From: Acidobacteriota bacterium
Lineage (GTDB): Bacteria > Acidobacteriota > Vicinamibacteria > Vicinamibacterales > JAKQTR01
NCBI GenBank assembly: GCA_026393755.1
Contig: JAPKZO010000016.1
Span: 34,757 to 72,813 of the forward strand
Length of the DNA: 38,057 nucleotides
Reading direction: 5' to 3'
Shown here: one piece after another, positions 24,512-30,926 of the stretch
Position numbering within the stretch: position 1 is the stretch's first letter
Layout of the letters: the number at the start of each line of letters is the position of its first letter
Position numbers and translations under genes: made by a program
Notes under the pieces: model-generated
What the model saw: the letters and a program-made list of their open reading frames with translations, nothing else
Told to the model about the DNA's origin: nothing
Database searches by the model: none

Positions 24512-25012
24512 ATGAACGGACCGCGTCAAGTAGCGGCGAGAATACTCAGCACCGTCGTAAGTGATGGGCCATGGCAGGACTTGGGGTTTCCTAGGCGGCC
24601 GAGGCACGGCGAGATCATCCAACGTTTCCGTCCGCAATGGCGGGTGCATCTTGAGAAGACAGTCCTGAAGGAAATGTTGATCGTCTTGACGGCCGCGCAT
24701 GTTCACGCTGGCGTGATCGACGCGTCCAACGTCGATGAAGTCGTCAGCGTCTACGTTGCAGGGCCAGAAGGGACCCAGGACCTCTGGCGCAGTCTCGGGT
24801 ACAGCTCGCGATCGGAGGCACAGCTTCACCTGTCGTCGTCGATTCCACTGTACGCCAAGGCCGTCCCGACCGAGTGGTCCGGTCTGCTCAGTCGACGATT
24901 GGATGTCGCGCACGTCTCGGACCAGCGAATGGCAGCTGCTCTGTTCGTTGGCGTAGTGACGTTCACCCAGACCGCTCGAGAGATGGCCAATTACCTAGTC
25001 CCGGATGGATAG
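24512..25012 (+). CDS. Cassette 1: hypothetical protein
   Basis: 166 residues starting MNGPRQVAARILSTVVSDGP. I recognise no family and no catalytic motif. The protein is soluble in appearance, without signal peptide or long hydrophobic segment, and includes a helical stretch HLEKTVLKEMLIVLTAAHVHAG near residue 45. An alternative upstream start near 24473 overlaps the attC-like site and is less likely. The stop codon is followed at once by the next attC site, the usual compact layout of integron cassettes. Confidence 0.65.
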   Translation: MNGPRQVAARILSTVVSDGPWQDLGFPRRPRHGEIIQRFRPQWRVHLEKTVLKEMLIVLTAAHVHAGVIDASNVDEVVSVYVAGPEGTQDLWRSLGYSSRSEAQLHLSSSIPLYAKAVPTEWSGLLSRRLDVAHVSDQRMAAALFVGVVTFTQTAREMANYLVPDG

Positions 25013-25092
25013 CCGGTTAACAAGCGGCGACACCAGATGGCCGATGCACCCTGGCGCTACGCGGCCGCGCGTGAATCGCAGACGTTAGCCGG
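25013..25092 (+). repeat. attC site after cassette 1
   Basis: CCGGTTAAC at the left end pairs with GTTAGCCGG at the right end (25084-25092) with a single mismatch. Inner arms share GCGA, CAC and GGCCG when folded. It begins directly after the cassette 1 stop and ends 12 bases before the cassette 2 start. Core ends fit the attC pattern; the inner arms are only moderately complementary. Confidence 0.6.
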
Positions 25093-25104
25093 ACGGGCCG
25101 ACAG

Positions 25105-25854
25105 GTGAAGAAGAACGAAACACGGGAGTGCATGTTTTGCGATCGGCCAGCGTCGTCGAAGGAGGACGCCTGGCCGCTTTGGTTGGTCCGCATGTTTCCG
25201 GCCTCTGCTGGTGTCATGGTGGAGTCCCATCGCAAGGAGACGGGACATGCCGAGTGGCGACAATACGGTCACTTTGCGAAAGCTAGGTTCGCGTGCGAGT
25301 CGTGCAACAACGGTTGGATGAGCAATCTTGAGAATCAAGCGAAACCGATCATCCAAGCGCTGCTGTCGGACACTCCAGTCACGTTCAGCGGAAACCAGCG
25401 AGAAATAGCCGCCCGATGGACTCTCAAAACCGCAATGGTATTCGAAGCAGTGGGCGGCCGCGGATGGTTCTACACTCGTGAAGAACGGGCCGTCGTCCGC
25501 TCAGGACACATACCGGCTGGCTACACGGCTTTCTGGGCCTCGCGCTGCATGAACCTCCCCGGAGCGTACTCGGCAGCAAACAACATGTTCGAGAGTGCCG
25601 ATCTGTCTAGGTCAGGAGTACACGGCCACGTTACGACGCTGGCCATCGGCACACTCGCCCTGCAGGTGATTACAGTTCGTCCGTCGGTTGCAGTGCCTCT
25701 GAATGCCGTGATTACGATCGACGGCGGCAACCTGGAGCCCTGGCCTCGAACCGCCCTCCAATTGTGGCCGCCGACCATCGAGTTCGAGTGGCCACCAGCG
25801 ATGGGCCTGGATGGGGAGGGCGGTGTGGAATCCTTGGCCAGTCGATTCCGATAG
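25105..25854 (+). CDS. Cassette 2: HNH-like protein with a four-cysteine zinc site
   Basis: 249 residues from a GTG start. Two CxxC pairs frame the N-terminal region: C9/C12 in ECMFCDRP and C64/C67 in ACESCNNGWMSNLE. Proteins with CxxC, then an S-x-E-H-x-x-P-x-W-L motif and CxxCNxGWM are annotated as HNH-endonuclease-like. Here the histidine position of that motif is Asp (SSKEDAWPLWL), so nuclease activity is doubtful. The rest (about residues 100-249) has no recognised domain. The GTG start is preferred over the ATG at 25132 because the first cysteine lies before that ATG. Confidence 0.7.
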   Translation: MKKNETRECMFCDRPASSKEDAWPLWLVRMFPASAGVMVESHRKETGHAEWRQYGHFAKARFACESCNNGWMSNLENQAKPIIQALLSDTPVTFSGNQREIAARWTLKTAMVFEAVGGRGWFYTREERAVVRSGHIPAGYTAFWASRCMNLPGAYSAANNMFESADLSRSGVHGHVTTLAIGTLALQVITVRPSVAVPLNAVITIDGGNLEPWPRTALQLWPPTIEFEWPPAMGLDGEGGVESLASRFR

Positions 25855-25877
25855 CCCGGAACGCTTGGACTGAATGG

Positions 25878-25979
25878 TGCCCGGCTAACAGGCCGCTGCA
25901 GCCGACGAGCGGCGTGCATCGTTGAGACCGTGTGAGAATTGCGGACGCCGCTCGCGGCTGAGCGGCTGACGTTCGGGCA
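25878..25979 (+). repeat. attC site after cassette 2
   Basis: One of the clearest sites. The left arm TGCCCGGCTAAC, then AGGCCGCTGCAGCCGACG and AGCGGCGT, folds on the right arm ACGCCGCT, CGCGGCTGAGCGGCTGACG and GTTCGGGCA. The few unpaired bases in the arms are the extrahelical bases expected of attC. The length is about 102 bases. Confidence 0.85.
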
Positions 25980-25997
25980 GCATGAAGATGGAGAATC

Positions 25998-26522
25998 ATG
26001 TCTCTACTCGGTGAAGAAGTCGTGGAGGAGTGGCTGAACCGGAACGGTTACTTCACCATCCGGGGAATCAGGCTCGGAGTCGATGAAATCGACATACTGG
26101 CGATCCGGCCACTCCCCGACGGAAGTCACGAGTGCAGACATATCGAGGTGCAGCTTTCCATCAACCCCATCTCGTACATCACAAAGGTGCCTTCGGCCAT
26201 CAGGAAAGAGACGGGCATCGGCCCTCACAACGCGAAGAAGAGAGACGTGGAACAACTGACACTGGGCGTACGCGAATGGGCCGAGGCCAAGTTTAACCAG
26301 CCCCGCAAAGTTGAAGTGAGGAATTCGCTTTGTTCGGGTTCTTGGACAAAGGAACTTGTGGTCGGGATAGTCAAGCACGAAGACGAACTCGACCTGTTGA
26401 GACAAGCCGGCATCACGATCCACCGGCTGAAGGATGTTCTTTCAGAAATGGTCGAGAAGCGCACAGTGGTCAAGGCGGCCGCTGGCACCGATCTCTTTGA
26501 TCTCATGTTGCTGAGAAAATAG
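25998..26522 (+). CDS. Cassette 3: PD-(D/E)XK-like nuclease-fold protein
   Basis: 174 residues. The order EEVVEEWLNRNGYFTIRGIR, GVDEIDILAIRP and HIEVQLS matches the core of PD-(D/E)XK nucleases: an N-terminal helix with Glu, a beta strand with D32 and a next strand with E50-x-Q52. Gln replaces the usual Lys of the last motif. After the core, ISYITKVPSAIRKETGIG and a C-terminal helical part have no recognised counterpart. No signal peptide. The family call is by fold pattern, not by a named family. The gene begins 18 bases after the preceding attC site. Confidence 0.65.
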   Translation: MSLLGEEVVEEWLNRNGYFTIRGIRLGVDEIDILAIRPLPDGSHECRHIEVQLSINPISYITKVPSAIRKETGIGPHNAKKRDVEQLTLGVREWAEAKFNQPRKVEVRNSLCSGSWTKELVVGIVKHEDELDLLRQAGITIHRLKDVLSEMVEKRTVVKAAAGTDLFDLMLLRK

Positions 26523-26524
26523 AA

Positions 26525-26650
26525 GGCCCGAACCAGCGAATACACGGTACGGCTTCGTCGCCCGTGAATTGCGGCGTTCTGTGGAATAGACGACACGATT
26601 GCCACGAACAACAGGACGTGGCGCCGGGTAGCAGCTTCGGCGGTTAAAGA
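26525..26650 (+). repeat. Weak attC-like boundary after cassette 3
   Basis: The boundary between cassettes 3 and 4 should lie here. CCCGAACC near 26527 and GCGGTTAAAG near 26640 resemble core ends, but their complementarity is poor and no clear inner arms are visible. It may be a decayed site. No ORF is supported in the interval. Confidence 0.3.
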
Positions 26651-26670
26651 CATTGAAGACAGATCGTGAG

Positions 26671-27132
26671 ATGGTCGACGTCGCGGCGGAGTTCGCTGTC
26701 GCAAGCGAACTGTGCAGAAGGAACAGCTACGCCCAGCCGACGTTTGGCCACCTGAAGCGCACGGACCTACTGATCTTCGGAAGCAACGAGAGACCCATCC
26801 GGAGTGAGGCCAAAGGATAGCAGTCCAGACAATGGCCCAACTGCAAGGGGATTGGGGACCGCAATTCGATCCTGGTGCTCGTTGACTTCGCTGGCAAGGC
26901 AGAAACGGATCGGCCAGACTTCTACATCCTGACGGCGGATGACTGGATTGCTTTTGTCAAGAGGGAGATACAGAACCGACCAGATAAGAAGATCGAACTT
27001 GATTCGGACAACTGCCCGATCTGGACGACGCAGGTGAAAGGCGGGAGGCCATGCCGCGGGATCGGAGTCGAAGTGAAGGACGTTCTTCAGCACAGAGAGT
27101 CTTGGTCGAAGATCACTCAGGCATTAGCATGA
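26671..27132 (+). pseudogene. Cassette 4: nuclease-like gene with an in-frame amber codon
   Basis: From ATG 26671 the frame reads MVDVAAEFAVASELCRR...TFGHLKRTDLLIFG...IRSEAKG, then TAG at 26818-26820. It continues in the same frame as QSRQWPNCKGIGDRNSILVL, VDFAGK, RPDFYILTADDWIAFVK and GVEVKDVLQHRESWSKIT to a second stop. The two halves join into one known-looking family: AAEF..SELC, KxTDLL, ExKG..xxWPNCKGI and RPDFYIL, a PD-(D/E)XK type with D32, E46 and K48. The stop falls just after the ExK motif. A single base change from a sense codon explains it. A TTG at 26653 (reading LKTDREMV) may be the true start. Confidence 0.75.
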
Positions 27133-27138
27133 AATGAA

Positions 27139-27214
27139 CCGCCGAACACGGGCTTGCAGCCGACGGCAGCTGCCGCGGCGACGAGCCGCCGCGGCTAAAG
27201 CCGGGCTAGACCGA
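27139..27214 (+). repeat. attC site after cassette 4
   Basis: GCCGAAC (27141-27147) and GCTAGAC (27205-27211) are the core-like ends; the latter has C in place of the second T of GTTAGAC. Inner arms GGGCTTGCAGCCGACGGC and GCCGCCGCGGCTAAAGCC pair well with unpaired bases. Cassette 5 begins nine bases after the site. Confidence 0.7.
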
Positions 27215-27222
27215 CAAACCAC

Positions 27223-27789
27223 ATGCCTACATTCCAAGTGACAGGGCGCGGCAAGTCCACGAACCGAAAACGAAGCCGAACTGTGCGCGCACTCGATCGC
27301 GCCACCGTTCTCGAGATGATGGAGGCGGAGGCCACTGATGTGGACGAGTGCATCGAGTTACCGTACCCTTCAGCTGAGCAAGCCCTCGTCGATCAGGTCG
27401 CGCGCCTAGGCCTCTCCTTGCCGGACCGACCGTCTCAGCCCGAGTGCGTGTTGGAGGTTCTCAATTGGTGCATCCGGAATCTTCGGATTGCATCAATCAA
27501 GTACCTTACCGACGTGGAGGGGAATCCGTGGCGGACGAACGTCGAGCCATATGCATTTCGCCGGTCGAAGGAGGGTTTCCGCTTGCGGTGCTATCGACCT
27601 GTCGAACAGGACGAACCGGACGTCGTCAGCGACTTTCAGATTGACGGATGGCACCTCTACCTCATCGAGGACATCGAGTGGGCCGAGGCGACACCGGCGT
27701 CCTTTCAGCCTCGGCCGTACACTCGGAGTCGAGACGAGGTCTCGATCGACATTTCATTTCGAGCTCCAGGCGGTCTAACCCCGCAATGA
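27223..27789 (+). CDS. Cassette 5: WYL-like domain protein
   Basis: 188 residues. The C-terminal half has the order of a WYL domain: NVEPYAFRRSKEGFRLRCYRP near residue 106, FQIDGWHLYLIEDIEWAE near residue 144 and a closing FQPRPYTRS. WYL domains bind ligands or nucleic acids and occur in transcriptional regulators, many of them linked to CRISPR or other defence loci. The N-terminal half (FQVTGRGKSTNRKRSRTVRA...) has no helix-turn-helix that I can see. The stop codon lies within the following attC site. Confidence 0.65.
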   Translation: MPTFQVTGRGKSTNRKRSRTVRALDRATVLEMMEAEATDVDECIELPYPSAEQALVDQVARLGLSLPDRPSQPECVLEVLNWCIRNLRIASIKYLTDVEGNPWRTNVEPYAFRRSKEGFRLRCYRPVEQDEPDVVSDFQIDGWHLYLIEDIEWAEATPASFQPRPYTRSRDEVSIDISFRAPGGLTPQ

Positions 27790-27844
27790 AGCCGACACCG
27801 GCTGGGCATAGAATCGCTTGTGCCGGCGCGGCTTATTGCTAGAC
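27773..27844 (+). repeat. attC site after cassette 5
   Basis: Compact canonical form. GTCTAAC (27773-27779) pairs with GCTAGAC (27838-27844). The inner arms AATGAAGCCGACACCGGC and GCCGGCGCGGCTTATT pair with an extra base on one side. The left core overlaps the end of the cassette 5 ORF. Confidence 0.85.
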
Positions 27845-27865
27845 AGCCACTCTCGGAAGTTTCCT

Positions 27866-28525
27866 ATGGGCCTTGATCAAGCTCAACTCTCGGCGCTTGG
27901 AGTCGTTCTCAGCGCTTGTGCAGAAGAATGCCTTCGCAGCCCTTTGGGCAATCTACTCGAAGGACATCTCAAGGTCGTTGCCGCCGATGCACTCCTGCGG
28001 GCGGGCTACTCAATAATGGAATCGGCCAACGCGAAGGGGCAAGGTCGCGTCCTGTCGTTGAAGGACGGCCGCGTTGGTTCTGAAGTTGAATCTCGCCCAA
28101 CAATTCCCGCGCATTCTGACTCCACTCGCACCAGGATGTCGCCGGATCTTCGGATCTGGCGGCCTTGTCGCCTTGTCCTGGAGCTCCAAGTACGATCCAC
28201 CTTTGGTTCGCAGAGTGCCCTCTTCTCGGAGAATCTGTTCGACGACGTGAGGCGAGTCAGTATGTCGGCAGTGGACGCTTTCGTATTGGCCGCGGATCGA
28301 GAACTTTACGATGCGCTCCGTGGGATCAAACAAGATGCCCGTGGTCGAAAATCAAAACATGGCGATTTGTTCGTCCACCTATTGCCACCGTCAGCGTCGC
28401 TTGCCAGGTGTGCAGATTCACTCGCGTGGCCATGGAGCAAGCATGATCCTTTTGAGGTTAGTGGGGCACTTCTCGGCACGTCGTTTGGCCTTGAGCGATG
28501 TATCGTAGGTGTGCGGGCTGTCTAA
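27866..28525 (+). CDS. Cassette 6: PD-(D/E)XK-like hypothetical protein
   Basis: 219 residues starting MGLDQAQLSALGVVLSACAE. The central region reads SPDLRIWRP (P93, D94), then LVLELQVRS (E106-x-Q108), the spacing of a PD-(D/E)XK nuclease core with Gln in the Lys position, like cassette 3. An N-terminal helix EGHLKVVAADALLRAGYSI precedes it. The following FDDVRRVSMSAVDAFVLAADRELYDAL would form the next helix and strand. No named family is recognised. The stop codon overlaps the following attC core. Confidence 0.6.
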   Translation: MGLDQAQLSALGVVLSACAEECLRSPLGNLLEGHLKVVAADALLRAGYSIMESANAKGQGRVLSLKDGRVGSEVESRPTIPAHSDSTRTRMSPDLRIWRPCRLVLELQVRSTFGSQSALFSENLFDDVRRVSMSAVDAFVLAADRELYDALRGIKQDARGRKSKHGDLFVHLLPPSASLARCADSLAWPWSKHDPFEVSGALLGTSFGLERCIVGVRAV

Positions 28526-28615
28526 CAGCGGCTGCGCCCGACGGCGGCCGCGCGAGGATCGGGCTGGTTCGGAAGATCATGAGGGGCCGCCGCGGTTGAG
28601 CCGCAGGCGTTGGGC
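28520..28615 (+). repeat. attC site after cassette 6
   Basis: GTCTAAC (28520-28526) and GTTGGGC (28609-28615) form the core ends. The arms AGCGGCTGCGCCCGACGGCGG and CCGCCGCGGTTGAGCCGCAGG pair well. The length is about 96 bases. Confidence 0.85.
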
Positions 28616-28794
28616 GGAAGAAAAGCGAAGGACCGAAAGACCGGCATCTGTTCGGACGGCCGCCTGGGGGCGGGCCGTGGCGAACGACATGACGCGCCTC
28701 GATCAGTTCGGCGGGGCCGCGGACGTGGCGAATGCTCCGTCGGCGGCACGCGGCTGGAAGTTGTCGCCAGGGCCAGAACGGCCAGGACATCAAT
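28616..28794 (+). other. Cassette 7: short cassette without a convincing gene
   Basis: About 180 bases between two good attC sites. A short frame from ATG 28689 (MTRLDQFGGAADVANAPSAA...) runs into the next site but has no recognised relatives or good ribosome-binding site. Reading frames on the other strand are Pro/Arg-rich and look non-coding. Integron cassettes without ORFs are known, and some carry promoters or small RNAs; no such signal is visible here. Confidence 0.5.
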
Positions 28795-28867
28795 TCCGAA
28801 CAAGGTGCTCTACCCGACCGGCGTCGGTGATATCGTCAGCGCCAGCGGGCAAGCGCTCGCGTTAGGC
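28795..28867 (+). repeat. attC site after cassette 7
   Basis: TCCGAAC (28795-28801) and GTTAGGC (28861-28867), a perfect GTTRRRY core. The arms AAGGTGCTCTACCCGACCGGCG and CGCCAGCGGGCAAGCGCTCG, given here in separate parts, pair along most of their length with extrahelical bases. Confidence 0.75.
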
Positions 28868-28893
28868 CGTTTCATCGCAAGAGGAGAACTGGC

Positions 28894-29256
28894 ATGAAGC
28901 TGATTGCGGTTGCCTTGTTAGGGATCGCACTGGCCCAGGGACAGCCTGTGCAGTACTTCAAGACGGGCAATACAATCTTGAAGAATGTGGTGCAATGGGA
29001 GAAGTACGCCAGAGGCGATCGACCGGGCGACCTCTCGTCCATCTCGTACTTCCAGGGGTACGTCGCCGGTGTTCTAGATGCTGAAGGCCGACAGATTAGG
29101 ACACCGGACGCCCTGACCCATGACCAAGCGTGCGCGATCGTCGCGAAGTTTCTGAGAGACAATCCTCAATCGCTCAATCAGCCGGCGGCGGACCTTGTCA
29201 AGGCGGCCCTGCGAGCGGCTTATCCAGCTGGTGGCGTTTTGGTCCCGCAACGGTAA
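28894..29256 (+). CDS. Cassette 8: Rap1a/Tai-like immunity protein, exported
   Basis: 120 residues with a short N-terminal hydrophobic signal (MKLIAVALLGIALAQG). The body has the pattern of the Rap1a/Tai family: FKTGNTIL near residue 22, YFQGYVAGVLDAEG near residue 52, and ALTHDQACAIVAKFLRDNPQSLNQPAADLVKAAL (73 on, given as the family pattern) ending in RAAYP. Rap1a and Tai proteins protect cells in the periplasm against type VI secreted amidases. The family's usual cysteines near the glycine-rich centre are missing here. GAGGAG lies upstream of the ATG. No amidase effector is nearby, so it may be an orphan immunity gene. Confidence 0.72.
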   Translation: MKLIAVALLGIALAQGQPVQYFKTGNTILKNVVQWEKYARGDRPGDLSSISYFQGYVAGVLDAEGRQIRTPDALTHDQACAIVAKFLRDNPQSLNQPAADLVKAALRAAYPAGGVLVPQR

Positions 29257-29360
29257 GCCGACACGCGTGGTGTTCTGAACGAGATCGTCCATAGTCGTCG
29301 TTCGGAGAATGCTCGAATGACTTCGGTGACATGCACGATTCGCGAAGGCCGTGGCGCCAG
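29257..29360 (+). other. Cassette 8/9 junction with a partial attC
   Basis: CGCAAC followed by GGTAAGCCGACACG just at the end of cassette 8 looks like the left half of an attC site (compare the AGCCGACAC arm after cassette 5). No matching right arm with a GTTRRRY core is found. A separate inverted repeat, CTGAACGA with TCGTTCGG, lies at about 29276-29305. The site may be decayed, leaving two cassettes fused. Confidence 0.35.
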
Positions 29361-29852
29361 ATGAATACCTACGAGCTATGGTCGGTTTTGATCGCTGGGC
29401 TCACGCTGTTCGCCCTGTTAGGAAGTCTTTGGGTTCTCATTGGCTATGCCAAGGACACCGCAACGCTCGCGAAGTGTGCAGTCGATCAAACACCTCGGCC
29501 CTGCGTCTCGGTCCTTCAGTTGCCCGATCAATCGACGATGGCCCTGTTCGAATCAGTCTCCACATCAATCGACGGCCTGAACACCGTTGTCCTGGTGAAT
29601 ATCGGGACAACGCGCGCCATCAACGTGAGGTTTTGGATTGGGCCTGTCGCTTCTACTGAAGACCGCGACTTCACGACTGGCGCACCCATCGAGTGCGGCG
29701 GCCGCTTCGACACCGGTCATCCAGTGAAGGCTCTTCAAGACCCAGCCTTGGTCGTCGTCGAGTACGAGAGTGTGGGCGGCACAGGGTTTCGAAGCGAGAC
29801 GATGATTGAGGCGAGGAAGTGGGTCAGGAGTGCGCGGTTCTTACCGGCTTAA
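29361..29852 (+). CDS. Cassette 9: small membrane-anchored hypothetical protein
   Basis: 163 residues starting MNTYELWSVLIAG. One clear hydrophobic segment (about residues 5-28) would anchor the N-terminus in the membrane, followed by an acidic soluble domain of about 130 residues rich in beta-like stretches (LNTVVLVNIGTTRAINVRFWIG). Small proteins of this type are frequent in cassettes and have no assigned function. Not recognised further. The frame stays open upstream to 29331, but the start at MNTY gives the best membrane segment. The stop overlaps the next attC core. Confidence 0.65.
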   Translation: MNTYELWSVLIAGLTLFALLGSLWVLIGYAKDTATLAKCAVDQTPRPCVSVLQLPDQSTMALFESVSTSIDGLNTVVLVNIGTTRAINVRFWIGPVASTEDRDFTTGAPIECGGRFDTGHPVKALQDPALVVVEYESVGGTGFRSETMIEARKWVRSARFLPA

Positions 29853-29931
29853 CATTCAAATGGAGCCGACGCACCAATCGTCTTGTGCCACCATGTCGCC
29901 GAGTCGCGCGGCTCATTCGAAACCGTTAGGC
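29846..29931 (+). repeat. attC site after cassette 9
   Basis: GGCTTAAC (29846-29853) and GTTAGGC (29925-29931). The inner arms ATTCAAATGGAGCCGACGC and GCGCGGCTCATTCGAAA pair well. The length is about 86 bases, a standard attC. Confidence 0.85.
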
Positions 29932-29962
29932 GACAGAACCTGGCGTATCGTCTCGCACGGAT

Positions 29963-30298
29963 ATGAACCGAGAACACGAACCGCTCCTCGACGCGTGGCG
30001 CATCAACGACCGCGTCACGACCTTCCTTGTCGAGCAGATTCCTGCGGCGCTCTGGGGCGCCGCCCTTCCAGGCTCACCCCGCAGGACGGTGCGGAATATC
30101 GCGACGCACCTTCACAACTCGCGCTGTAGCTGGCTGAAGAGCCTCTCGGTCGGTACAGGCATCTCGATCCCACCGCGCGTCGATTCGAACAAGGCCACAG
30201 GTAGCGCCCAGAGACTCCCTCGCGAGGTGGTCGGTGGTCTCTGGCAATGGTCATCTCGTCTCAAAGAGATTCGTCCGAAGACCACACCTGGTGCTTGA
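29963..30298 (+). CDS. Cassette 10: DinB-like protein, shortened
   Basis: 111 residues. The first 75 match the start of DinB/YfiT-like four-helix metalloproteins: LLDAWRINDRVTTFLVEQIP, then RRTVRNIATHLHNSRCSWLKSL and the PPRVDSNKAT pattern. Such proteins usually have about 165 residues; here the last 35 are unlike the family and the frame ends early. This fits a frameshift or loss of the 3' end. The first metal-ligand region (HLHN) is kept, while the C-terminal HxxxH expected near residue 130 is missing. Probably not functional as an enzyme. Confidence 0.55.
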   Translation: MNREHEPLLDAWRINDRVTTFLVEQIPAALWGAALPGSPRRTVRNIATHLHNSRCSWLKSLSVGTGISIPPRVDSNKATGSAQRLPREVVGGLWQWSSRLKEIRPKTTPGA

Positions 30299-30302
30299 CC
30301 CG

Positions 30303-30359
30303 GGGTTGAACCGGAATCGCGGGCTCAGCCCGCTCGCCGGTCAGCCTCAACGGTAGACC
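30303..30359 (+). repeat. Short attC-like site after cassette 10
   Basis: GGTTGAAC at the left, GGTAGACC at the right, with CCGG/CCGG and CGGGCT-ca-GCCCG arms between them, about 57 bases. The fold is a good hairpin but the right core has GGTAG instead of GTTAG. Confidence 0.45.
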
Positions 30360-30383
30360 GTGCCACACGTCAGAGGAACCTCA

Positions 30384-30926
30384 GTGAATCCGGTGCTATC
30401 GGACAAGACGGTCGGCGTCATGGGTTCAAGCCGGAATCCACATGACTCGCTCGCCGGCGAGATCGGTCGACTCCTCGCCGATCTTCAGGTGAACCTGCTG
30501 ACCGGTGGTGGAGGCGGCGTCATGGAGGCGGTCAGCCGCGCGTTCGTTCAAGCCCGACGGGGTCGGGGTGTCTGCATCGGTATCATTCCCTGTAGCGAGG
30601 CGGATCCCGGCACACCGAAGGAAGGCTACCCCAACGAATTCATCGAGCTGCCGATCTTCACGCATCTCCCTCTCGGTGGCGAACGAGGCCAGGACAGCCT
30701 CTCGCGGAATCACATCAACGTGCTGTCCTGCGCGGCGATCGTGGTGTTGCCCGGTTCAAAGGGAACGCTCGCCGAAGCATCGCTGGCGCTCCGGTACCGA
30801 AAACCCGTGATCGCCTGTTTGGCAGACGACGCACTCGGAAGGAGTCTTCCGACGACAATTCGGCGGGCCGCACACGTCGAAGATGTCCGACACTTCCTAC
30901 GCGAGTGTCTTTCAGGTGTGGGTTAA
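30384..30926 (+). CDS. Cassette 11: SLOG/LOG-like Rossmann protein
   Basis: 180 residues from a GTG with AGAGGA upstream. It has the fold pattern of the SLOG superfamily: VGVMGSSRNP at the N-terminus, LLTGGGGGVMEAVSRAF near residue 38, and PGSKGTLAEASLALRYRKPV near residue 125. In LOG phosphoribohydrolases the last motif is PGGxGTxxE; here it is PGSKGTLAE, so the catalytic Glu region is altered. Members of SLOG bind nucleotides or NAD derivatives and several act as sensors or effectors in anti-phage systems. A single-enzyme role in nucleotide turnover is equally possible. A GTG at 30360 is an alternative start. Confidence 0.75.
   Translation: MNPVLSDKTVGVMGSSRNPHDSLAGEIGRLLADLQVNLLTGGGGGVMEAVSRAFVQARRGRGVCIGIIPCSEADPGTPKEGYPNEFIELPIFTHLPLGGERGQDSLSRNHINVLSCAAIVVLPGSKGTLAEASLALRYRKPVIACLADDALGRSLPTTIRRAAHVEDVRHFLRECLSGVG

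Noticed and set aside
26818-26820. Programmed amber read-through or pyrrolysine-type codon
   Set aside because: No stem-loop or suppressor machinery is visible, and TAG ends other genes in this window normally. A nonsense mutation is simpler.
28458-28803. Minus-strand genes across cassette 7
   Set aside because: Open frames are Pro/Arg-rich, cross an attC site and run against the orientation of all cassettes.
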